64,000 nucleotides of DNA, from NCBI RefSeq assembly GCF_002078875.1, contig NC_034410.1:101544556-101608555 (forward strand), in the 5' to 3' direction. Positions 13,017 through 25,000 of this stretch are shown one piece after another. Below the pieces are notes generated by a model. That model was not told the DNA's origin and made no database searches. It saw nothing but the letters and a program-made list of their open reading frames with translations. The DNA is from Numida meleagris. Its lineage: Eukaryota > Chordata > Aves > Galliformes > Numididae. Made by a program: the position numbers and the translations under genes. Every line of letters begins with the position of its first letter. The stretch's first letter is position 1.

Positions 13017-16000
13017 GTGATTCTCTTTACTCTCTGTCCAGTTATTGGTCTGTGAGGCAGTAGCTGAATGTGCACGTTAAGATATTCTTCATATGGATAA
13101 CGATATTGAAACCTCACATGCCCTGTGAGGTGGTAGGCAATGGGAGTTGCACGTTTCCTAGCTCTAGGTTATTAAATGGAAAGCCGATATTTAAATTTGC
13201 TAAATAGAGAAGTTCAGCTGTCACTGATAAAAATGGGTAGTTCCTACCTTCCTACTCTGCAAACATAGGTACAGCTGCTTTAATAAAGCAGGCTTTTTAA
13301 GGTTCTTATTTTTCAGTACTGTTTTTTATGGATTTGTAAGGTATTCATTTCTCCCAGCGCACACAATCTTATTTCAGTAACCAGCACTACTGTATTAGTG
13401 TGCTGATTTGTGACTGCTACTTCATTTCTCTCATCCACGTTACATCATCGGTTTCATTGCGGTTTGGTTTCTGCATCCAAGAGGCCACAGCTTCTCTGGG
13501 GACTGCAGTCATTAGTCACTAGGCAATCCTCTGGAGTGATGGAAAATGGAGCAACTGTTTAGCAGTTCAGAAATGGGCTGATCAGTAATCTGACCAGTGT
13601 GTGGTATGCTTCCAGGTCAGCTGTTCAGCTGGGCAGCAGCTTAATGCTGAATGTCTCTTTATCCTGGGACCTGTAATTCAGCTGGTTTATGTTGGTGTTT
13701 AGCCTATAGCCTTGTTTATCCACACGCAGATTGGCTGTCTCTGCCTACCTTAAAGCAAAGACTCAGTAGCAGAGGCTGTACCAACTGGCCTGTTACAAAG
13801 ACTTGATTATTTTTACAAAGCTTACCGTTGAATGCTTACCGGCGTGTTATGAAGCGTTCTCATAAATGATTCAAACAAATATAATTGGCAAAAGATATAA
13901 ACAAAGCATGGTTCACACGGCAGTGTTTCTACTCACTAATTTGCGGAATAGTTGGTAGAACTGCTCTCTTGGTGCTGTTTTCCTGTGAAGAAGGAAACAA
14001 ATCTAATTGCAACCACAGAGAGAGGGTTTTGTTAGGGTTTTACGAACGGGGGAAGGCAGAAATAGCACAGTGATGGGGATCTGGCCATGGGGGGCATAGT
14101 GATGGCACATATGGGGACTGATGTTCCCTGGTGGCTTGGGACTATAGGCTGCAGTTTCAGTCCAAAGGAAGGACCTCAGGGGGTCAGGAAGCAGCCAAGC
14201 TCTTCCTATACATAGGAGAGGATGGGAAAATAGGCAGTGGAGGCTCAACACAGAGGGACTATGCTGGTCCCGTGCACCGCATTTGGGAGTTATCTCTGGT
14301 ACATGTGCTCTGTGACTTGGAACAAAACAGCAGTGAGATGAAATGGGGAGAGCTTACACAGCGTGTTGTGCTTTCTTGATTAAAAAGAGCAAGGCTGTAA
14401 GGAGGGAGGGACTGTTGTTTGCCTCGTCTCTCCTTCCTCTGGTAATTTCTTTCTTTAATTGCAGTTTTAAAAAGTGTGTTCAGATGTCAAATTTAGGGAT
14501 TAATGTTTTGAGGAGAATTTTTTTTTCCTAAGGTGATTTATTTTATTTTCCATTGTTCTGTATGCCGTCATGAGCATGGAAAGTGATATTTAGAGTTAAA
14601 AACGAGTACGAATTATCCTTATAAGTGAAAGATTTTGTCTTTCTAAAGTTAAAACAAGAAAACTTCTCAGTAGCTCCCTTACCAATAACCAAGGAGGATA
14701 CAAAAGTGTGGGTGTTGATGTGAGGGGAAAAATCTCATCAGGATCTACTGCATTTTGCATTGCATTATTTTTTCCCTCCAAAAGCTCGAGCTAAGCTGTC
14801 ACAGCAGATTACAGGAAGTTTTATTTTGCTGAGATTTTTTTTAATGTGTTTTTCTGCATGAAGGGAGGGGTGGTGGTGCCTTTTCTTATTATTATTTTAA
14901 ATACTTTTTTTTATTTGAGCTGTCACATTTCCAGACTTATTGTCTCCATTGTTCTTGCTGATTCCTAAAACAGGGTGCCTCAAATCATTTGTCTCGTCTT
15001 TCCTTCCTGCCTTTGTGTAGGCTCCTCGCCTGTACAGCAGGGGACTGAGTATGTATTTTTATATATTTATTTATTTATTTATTTTCTCCCGGCTGATTTA
15101 TTTTTCAGATGTCGGACTCTCTCAGGATCACCCAGACCAAAGAACTTTAAGAAGGTTCATTTTATCAAGAACATGCGGCAGCATGACACCAGAAACGGCA
15201 GGTACTGTGCATGCAAGGGCTGCTTCTGCAAAGGCAACTGATGGGGCATGGGAGCAGGGAAGGTTCGGTATCCCTATGAAGCAGGGCAGTGTGCACTTCC
15301 TGTTACCAAATGAGTAGTCAATATAGAACATTAAAGTAGCTCATGAAAGTGCATGCTCCTTCCTTCATTGGATACCAGTCAATGGCAGTGCTAGCCAATT
15401 GATTTGCAAGGCAGACAGTTTGTTTCTATTAAGGAGTGCAGGGCTAAGTGTAGAGTTAGCTGAGTTGTCAGGGCTGCCTATTGAAGGAGGCTTACCTGAC
15501 TCAGGAAGACAGCTGCAGGGAAGGGCATTAAGACTACCCTGAGTCTTACAAGATGAATTATGAACGTGACAGATTCTGGTTTCACCATTGTGCCCTGCCA
15601 CATGCAAGGTGCTTGCTGGTAAGCATGCAGATGGGGATGGTTGTGACAAGGTGACAAGTGAGATGCTTATCTTCTGGGCAGGCATAGGCAGGGGGGGGTA
15701 CTCAGGGACGCTGGAGATGTATGGCAAGGTGCAGCTGCGACCTCGTGCACGCCCCGAGTGGGGCTGTGCACTACCGATCTCACAGCCATAGGCAGCAGTG
15801 GAGCCGTGCAGCAGCACGCTCTCTGTTGCTGCAGTGGCATGGTGTCTGTCTTGTTCCCATCAACCAGGCAGCTTCTTTATTCTGGTGTCATCCAGCTCAG
15901 AAGTGAAGCTACCGTATTCCCGCTTACAAAGACACCCATTCTCTCTGTTCTTTCTCCTAAAACAATTTCACCATGTGCTTTATGATCCTGTTCTTTTCTG

Positions 16001-19000
16001 TGCAAACCTAAATAGGTTACCTGACCAGGTTTCATAGAGATTAAACTGTCCTGCTGAGAGCTGACCCTTGCGCTTAATCTGTTCTCATAAAATTGCAGTG
16101 GCCAAGAACCATGTATATAATCTGTGGAACAATTTGTGGGCATAGCCTGTGATTTTCATCAAATGTGGAATCGAATCAGTAGAAATGTTCATCATAGAAC
16201 CATCAATGTAGAATAGTTTGAGTTGGAAGGGACCCTTAAAAGTCATCTAGTCCAACTCCACTGCAGCAAACAGGAACATACTTACAGCTACATCAGAGCC
16301 TGGTCCAGCCTGACCTTGAGTGTCTCCAGGGATGGGGCATCCACCACATCTCTGGATAACCTCGTCCAATGTTTAACTACCCTTATTGTAAAAAACAAAA
16401 AAACAAAAAACAAACAAAAAACAAAAACAACAACAACAACAACAAACACTTTATTTATATCCAGTCTAAGTCCTACCTCTTTTATTTTGAAAATTCTCTT
16501 CTAATTTGAAATTCTGATGTAACATCAAACCACAGCTCGTATGATTCAAATTCTGGAAAGTTTATCTTGGCTAAAGCAAAAATTGCTTGCGTTTATTCTC
16601 ACATATGCAGATGAATACAGTGAAAGGTAGTTATCAACATAAATACCACAGAATGTGGCTCTAGGAAGTGATAGATTTTTCGAAACAGCTTTTGTTGCAG
16701 ACAGACGCATGCAGAACTATTGACTTAGCTATTGTCTGACTAGCAGCTGATTATTGTCTGAACAACAAATACGTGTAAAATCAAATTCTAAAAAGCAGCT
16801 CTCCAATTTTAGTCCGGTTTGTGCATGAATATATGCATGCTCTGGGAATTTCTTACAGAAAAAAAACCCACTTATTCATAAAGTATTATGAAAATTTGTC
16901 AGAGAAGGAGTAATTTCTGAGATATGCATATAAAATACATATGCATAAACTTGAAATATTACCTCTAAGAGAAAGAATAAATGGTTTGTAAACAATCTAC
17001 GAAATCACTCATTTTCTCCATTTGTTGCAAAAATGCGTTTGCAGGATATGTGCAGCATTTTGGCTTATATATCAGTCATTACATCTGATAATAAAACAGA
17101 ATATTTTTCTTGCTAAGAAAACTGTGCGTAAGCTTTTGTTATTCAGCTGGCTTCTTATCTTTATCAACAGACACAACTTTCCAGAGTATTTCCATTATCG
17201 TAATAAAGATCCCTTTATCTAGAACACAGATACAGCAAGAAAAGAGAGGCAGTTTAGAAATGCTTTTCATCCTATGGACAAACAGCCACAATGATATTAG
17301 CTAAAAATAAAATATAAAGTCAACACTTTGTGTCCTCTAGGGCCAGCTATGTCTAGCAGTGAGTAATCTGAGCACGTACCCTGCTTTTCCAAGGGTTCTG
17401 GACACTGTTGCAGTCACTTGAGTTAAGTCATTCTGGGTGAAAAGGGCCCCTGGAAATTCAGGTGAATGTGCTTTATATATTCAGCCTAGAATCAGAGGTT
17501 CTGAGTACCTTCAGACCTCCACAGTTGCCTGTGACACAAGGGAGTACAGGTATTGCAGTGGGTAGGAAATCTTTCTCCTTGCTTTGCCCTGGATCTGTTC
17601 CCAGGCAACTCATGTGGGTGTGCAGGAAGGCTCAGCCCAGCAGGAGTCAGGCTCTCGGAGCTCTCTCCAAAACCTACAACCCTCTGTCACTGCACAGTGC
17701 CCTTTTACATGGCTTGACTTGAGGAACTCAGCTTTGAAAACATCTACACTAACATGTTTTTTAATTTGATAGCTGGGCTTCAGAATAACTAGTGTATTCA
17801 GTAATTCTTTCTCTGGCATGTGACTGAGTTTCACGGCAAAGAAGAATGCAGTGTGGATGTTAGCTCAGGGCTTGTTTTCCTTCTTTAACTGCCCTTATTT
17901 GTGGCTCTCAGCCTGTGACTTTCCTTGTCCTGGAGTGCTGAGACTTCTTCGCCTCTCATCTCTTGGGAAGGGCACGTGTTGAGCAGCAACGCTCTGGTGA
18001 AAGCCTTCAGGAGTCCTGCACGAAAGCAGGACTGGCAGTTGGTCAAACAGTGGTTCAGGTATTTCAGAACAGAGGAAAGCCACCTACACAGATCGCAGCA
18101 TATCAGCGATCGCTCATAAAGCTTCCTGTTGATAGTTTTGTGCAGTGGTTAAACCAGTTTCTTCAGATTTGTCGGATGTGGTTTATTAAAGGAACTGGAA
18201 GACTAGATTTCCTAGACAGTACTATCAAAGCAGTCTTGTGAAACATCACAAAATAAATTTTCCATTAAAAGACAAAGGCAACCTAACCAGTCATACAGAT
18301 TAGCAAATGTAGCCACCAGCATGTGGTTTCACCCTGTGAGACCTAGTGCCTTTACACAGCAGGTTTATTGGTGGTCTCTTCCATAAACTGTGAAGCAGAA
18401 GATTTCCTATCCAGCAGAAACAGGCCACCAAAATAGCAACATGAGCCAGCTGAACAAACAATTCAGGGCAAGAATGTGACAAGAACATTTCTGGAGTCAT
18501 CCTATATAGCAGTAAAACAATACTCCTCTCCCACTCCCATGCCACTGCTTTCTCAAATTTCCATTAGTGTATGGTTCTGTGCCAAAACCAAACAGAACCC
18601 ACTGGCTATGAAAGGTCTGTTTTGTTGCCCTTTTAATTCTGATGATGCACACGTGCACGCTAAGAGGTTGACTGAGTGGCCTCGCTACTGTTGATGGTTA
18701 TTCTCAACCGCTTTCATGTAGTCCCAACTTAAACTTGGGAGACTCCAAAATGAGGTCTGGTACCAGGACGGCATTTATGGCCTGTGTATTCACCTTTACC
18801 TGCAGGGAAGGAAAGTCTTGCTGCTCAAACATCATCAGTTACATAAGAAGAAATATTCAGCATGTATGTGGTACATATGATGTGTATCATATTTACATTT
18901 GCAGTCTTTACATTTGCAGTCTTTTGCTGCAACATGATTGAGCCTAGACAGAAACTGAAGGAAACACATTATTCCTCAAATCAGGCAAATTACTGATTGT

Positions 19001-22000
19001 GTGGATAGCCTTGTGCTCTGTATATTTTTGTAGTTTTGTAGCATACACCTCATTAAATAAATTGGAAGATGAGCTTTTAGAGCCTCAGACAGTTACACGT
19101 TGTCAGAGCTCTCTTGCAATATAGTGGTTTCTCTAAACCATGGTAACTAGTACAGCTTCTTGGTAAAATGTGAGAAATAAAAAGTGAACTTTTTTCATGT
19201 AATAGTTTTAAACATGTCTACGTGGCACAATGGCAGTCAAGGCACATAAACCCACTCTGACTCAAAGTGCTTCTGATATCCAAGATAGCTCATTTGGAGC
19301 TGCATGCCATTGTAGGCACAGACAAAGAGCTGCAATCCAGAAAAATCATCTTCTCTCATAAACAATAATCTGATTTTCTTGAAGAGCAGCCAGCTTCCAT
19401 CACACCTTCTCCAAAGCATACTTTATAAGAAGGTTCTGGACTTTGTGGTCCAGTCCTCAGAACTTTTTTCATAGAATCATAGAATGGCCTGGGTTGAAAA
19501 GGACCTCAAAGATCATCGAGTTTCAACCCCCCTGCTGAGTGCAGGGTCGCCAGCCACTAGACCAGGCTGCCCAGAGCCACATCCAGCCTGGCCTTGAATG
19601 CCTCCAGGGACAGGGCATCCACAGCCTTCCTGGGCAGCCTGTTCCAGTGCGACACCACCCTCTGTGTGAAAAACTTCCTCCTGATATCTAACCTAAATCT
19701 CCCCTGTCTCAGTTTAAAACCATTCCCCCTTGTCCTATTTCATGGACCATGTTTGGTTCCCAAGGGAAAGAAATCTGGAAAAGAAAAAATACAACCCAGA
19801 GGCTGGGTTGATGCTTTTTGTTTCCTTTCTGATCTAATTCCTCCTGTTACATGTCAGGTCTTCCCTGGTAGATTCCCATTGTTGTCTACAATGTCACCTG
19901 AGGACATGGAAGGCACCCGTTTATTTTTCTTTAAGGGAGTTACAGGGCATTAGTGGAAGAGCTGTGTTCCAGAAGCAGACAGCGGGAATGGGGGAAATCT
20001 GTCTTCTGGGTACTGTGGTTTTCTGAATTCAAAGATGCTTTCTGATGTCAACCTCGAAATCTGTGCCAAGTTTCATACATCAGCAAACAAGGCTTTCAGT
20101 GAACAAGCAAGCTGTTGTGGGTAGCAACCATTCAGCAATGAGCAGTGGCAAGCACAAAATTAATAATATGCCAGTTTTGGGGTTTTTTTTTTGCTTTTGG
20201 CCCGTCTTAAATGTGAAAAATGATTCCCCCTGCACTAACTTACTGCAGCACCACAAGTTCATCTTATTTGATACGAGATAGTTACCTTAAGTGAGGTCTG
20301 CTATGGAATTCAGATCATACTGTATCTGCCTCAGGAGGGTTTTATGATGCTGTTTGTATGTTCATTATTAGCAACTCCCTCTGTTAAAGAGTAAATACCT
20401 CTAAGGAAGAAAATATAATTGGTGTAATAGAATGAACCAGGAGAAGGAAAATTGATCATTCTGTATTTTTCCAAAGAGCTGACGCTTGCAGCATCTCTCT
20501 GGGGAGCCGGAGCCTTTTCCAAGAACTATGACTAACTGATTCCATAAGGAAATGGTACTTAAGGGGTACAGGATTTAGAGGCATGTAAGGTGATTTTCAG
20601 ACAGTAAAGAACAAAGTAGCTTGCTTTGGTTCGTCATCCAACTTTGGCCAGTATAGGACAAAGATGAACAGTTTGGGTGAAATCCTCACCTCAGAGAGAC
20701 CCTTGATAGATAACACTGAGAAAATCAAAAGAAGGAAGTGAAACAGCCCTGACAGCCAACCTAGTAATAAGTTCTAGCACTTTGGGCCACAAGTGGAGAC
20801 TTACAGAAAGGTGAAACATAGGTAAATTGTAACACTAATAAGGTTAGAAGTGTAGAAATTGCGATCGCTGTGTCTTAGAGGAATTTAAGAAGCAGTGGTC
20901 CATTGACTAGTTTTAGGGGGAAAGGGGGTCTTTTCAGTGTATGTTGTACAACTGTACAACTGTTGGTGTCCTGAAGCTACCGAGAAAGAGGTAAATTTAT
21001 AAATAATCGTTTATTTATTTATATTATATATCTTATATCTCAGTTGAATTTCTTGGCTTCTTGCTCATCTTCACCTCCTAAAACTTTAATTATTTAGCTT
21101 TTGGCAGTCTGTGTAGTTTTATGAAAATTGAATCTTGACCTCAAGGTAGTTCTGATGTTACTTGACGATATGTTAGAGGTTGATGGCTAAATAGCGTAGG
21201 TGTACAACAGACAGGTTGCTTTAAGGTATTTGATTTAATGCCACACAGTGACTTTCCAGATGATGCAGAGATTTGGAAACTGATTAAAAACACAAGATGG
21301 TTGCTGTAATGGTGGCCTGGATTCTGGGATAAGCTCTGTGCAGGCATATAAATTGTGCTTTCACATAGCCACATGTTGAGCTACCTGCCTGTAGTGAATG
21401 AAAGCATGCCATGTTTACAGGAGGAGGGATCCAGTCCTGGCAGTGAGTAACTGAGATAGACTTGGTGCTGGAAGAGAAAGGGGCAAGGGACTATGTGATC
21501 AGTCATGCCTGAGTGGACATGGAGGTGCTGGAGCAGGTCCAAAGAAGGACAACAAGGCTTGTGAAGGGCTTGGAGAATATGCCCTATGAGGAGCGACTAA
21601 AGGAACTGGGGCTGTTTAATCTGGGGAAGAGGAGGCTGATTGCTCTCTTCAAATACCTGAAAGGTGATTGCAGTGAGAGCAGGGTTGGTCTCTTCTCACT
21701 GGTGACAGGTGACAGGACAAGGGGAAATGGCCTCAAGTTGCGCCAGGGGAAGTTTAGGTTGGATATCAGGAAAAACTTCTTTCCAGAAAGGTTGTTAAGC
21801 ACTGGAACAGGCTCCCCAGGGAGGTGGTTGAGTCACCATCCCTGAATGTGTTTAAAAACCGTTTGGATGTGGTGCTCGGGGACATGATTTAGTGGTGGGT
21901 TGTTAGAGTTAGGGCAGTATGGTTAGGTTGCGGTTGGACTTGATGATCTTGAAGGTCTTTTCCAACCTGAGCAATTCTATGATTCTGTGAGTGTCAGAGC

Positions 22001-25000
22001 AACATCATAACCAAGAGGGCTGATGTAATTACTATGTATAGAGACAGGTGAGTCTTCAGGGCTAGCCACTAATCTTAAAGAAACTTAGATCATGCTTAGA
22101 TGACACTGCTGTCTGTGCAGCCACTGAATCCAGTGGTAATGCCCAGAGGCCAAGAAGGATGATAGGGGAGGAGAGGAGGAGACTCAAGGAGAAACAGTGG
22201 AAGGACCTGAAAGCTTATCATAGTAGCACAATTTGACTTCATCCATAAAAGTCTATTTCAAGAATAGGGAGCTGAAAATCTCAAGTTTAGCAGAGGAAGG
22301 TTGTGACCAGTACTTGGATTTTTTTTTTGTCCAATAAATGCACAGTCTTAAGTCAGCCACTGAGTTGTGTGTATCCCAGGTGATTGGTAGTGCTGCTGGA
22401 TTTGTTACTTTTGTTTTAGGTGAGTTGATGAATTGTCAGAACAGCTCCTTGGCTCTCCTGGTGGACTCTCTTTCACTAGGACTTTTAGAAAAGCGTCTGT
22501 TCTGGATTCCAAGTGAAATGTGTTCAGTGTGTTCTTAGAAAGCCTGTACGGGGGATGGGAGTCCACTGCTCATTTGCTACACAAGGCACATGCTTTAGCA
22601 TTTCTGTAAAGAGTCAGTTATGCAATACCTTACCATGAGATAAAAAAGAGGAGGTAAAAATTGTTGGTGATGGAAGTTCTGTGATTATGAATTCCTCAAC
22701 GATAACATCTTGCTTTGCTTGTTGTGGTGGGATTTTTAAATTTTAGTCTTTGATTTCTTTTATTTTCTTTTATATTTTAGAATAGTCCTTATCAGCAGCA
22801 GAAGATCCTTCTGTAGCATATTTTCAGTGCTGCCATATCGAGACTGTACCCAAGTCGGGTATGTATATTTATACACGTACTATGTAGTCTTTCTGGGCCT
22901 GCATGTAGAACTGAGTACAGATAACAGAATGACTGAAGCTAATGCTTTTAAATATCTGCTCTCAGAAAAGATAAATGCATTTAGAAATGTTCGCACTGTG
23001 GGACATTACCAGGTTAAAATTGCAATTCTCCCTTCCTGCTTTGTTTATGTGTTGCAGTATCTTTGATTATTAAACTGGAGAAAGCTACCCCATCTTAATT
23101 TTACGTTCCTGAAAAATCCACAGCCTTCATTGTTTCTTCCGACTTCACTCATCTTTCACCAAATAAGAAGTACTGGAGACAGAACTACATTGATTTTATA
23201 AGCAGTCCTAGTTTTCTGATTCATCCACATGAATATGGTGCGACTCAATCTAGATTTCCAGTACTACCAGGAAATAACTGACTCTAAACGTAATACCTTT
23301 TAATTGTACTTGTAGTAATTGGCCAGATCATTCAGCTAGCAAAAAGACAGCTGTACCAATGCTGGTGTTGTTTTGGCAATAATGCTATACAAATTCTTAG
23401 GAGCTGCAAGCAACTTCCATGGAGCTTCCTTACCTCCCTGGAAGGGCTGAGACCTCTGACAGAAAATATTGTCTGGATTGAATCTGTTCTCCAAAGATTT
23501 TTTGTTCTTGCAATGAAAGTGCAGTAGTAGAGGAAACTGGATTGAGGGAGGAAATGTCATCTGGAAGGCTCTGGGGCACGACTGCAGAGGGTCAGCACAG
23601 GGCTGCAGCTCTGTGCCTCTGAGGCAGAGGGTTAAGGCCTGGCCGCTCCCTGGAGAGCTGAGAGTTGCCAGCAGTTAGTGTTGGCTCAGCGCCTGCAGAC
23701 CCCAGGAAACTGAGAGGAAATATTCGGCTGATACGGTGTGGTGGGTTTGAAAGACCTACAAATCACTTAGCATCAAGTTCATCCAGCTCATAGAAGATGA
23801 ACTTGGCTCATATTTTTCAGACATCTATTTAATTCTAGAGAGTTATTTGTGACATCTGCTCATGCATCAGTAATTCAAAAGAAAGGGAGATTATTTCTAA
23901 TGCAGAAAGGAAAGGAAGTACCTTTGTAGGAAAGTTGACTTGCTTTCCTGTGTCTTACAAGAAAAGTTTTCCCTTAATTAAACAGGGGTGACACATGAGG
24001 CAAACTCTTGACAGACTAGCGGCTTTGTTCATTCTTTTTTGGTGCATTGTCATTCATTTATGGTCATTGCCCTCTAGAAATTGCCTCTTTATTGAAAATT
24101 GAATATATTTTGAAACACTGATGACTGGTTATATCTTCTAAATTACACTCATAATGGATCCAGCTGCAAATCTAAATATTATTTCAACATGTAATGTCTT
24201 GTACCATGCTTGCACAGCAAGAAGGGATTGGGATGAGAAGGTAGAAAGTGCCAGTACACAGCAATCCAGCCCCATTCCCTTTGTTATAAAGCCAAGATGA
24301 AAAAAAAAAAAAAATGCCCTCTGACTTTCTTCCAGAGCATTAGAGGAAGGGAGAAACAATTAAGTGGCACCTCCTTCCAGGAACAGCTGGTGCTAAGAAC
24401 AGATGAGGCACTATGTCATAAACTGTAGCCACTCTGTTGAGGCTGCACAGTAGTTGCTTACTGCTTCACGCATTTTGGATGTGTGGCAGGAGTGGGACAC
24501 TGGTACCCTTTTGTAGCGACAGCATCCTTTAGCTTTCCTTTCTCTCTGGATTGCTGATGCATCTGTCCTGACTGGTTTATGTTCTGTAAACTTTCTTGAC
24601 TAGCTGAGGAGAAGAAGCAAATCATTCCAGGGAATTTCGGACGTGTCTGCAGTTAAAGCGGTGAGCCATGGCAAAAGCAGGAGAGCACGGTGGATGTTCT
24701 TGTAGGAGAGACTGTTCCATGTGGCAGGAGCACATGGCAGAGAGGCTGCTGCTTCTCCACCTCTGCTCTGATTTGCAGGCCCTGTGGCCAGCGAGGAGAC
24801 TTCCTGGCACAGCTGTGTTTTGGGGAGGCTGCCAGCACCCGCTACATTGTAGGCAGCACAGAAGAGTCCCACTATATCAAGGCTGGCAGCTGAACTGCAC
24901 TAACGGAATCATTTTAAAACCTGCCTGGAAGGCAATTCCTGCCGACGCAGCTAAATTCTGTGCTCTTGGCCGGGATGGATGTGACTTCATGACCCCTTAG

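Larger units (their letters stand above)
15202..22780 (+). other. CABLES1: CABLES1 intron 3
   Basis: This 7,579-bp intron runs from GTACTG to TATATTTTAG. It contains two antisense CR1 fragments (16192-16496 and 19470-19740), one sense CR1 3' end (21514-21990), a 15-bp tandem duplication (18892-18921) and a stretch rich in A and CAA (16391-16449). No exon was found in it. The 16,500-17,330 stretch is notably AT-rich. Confidence 0.85.
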
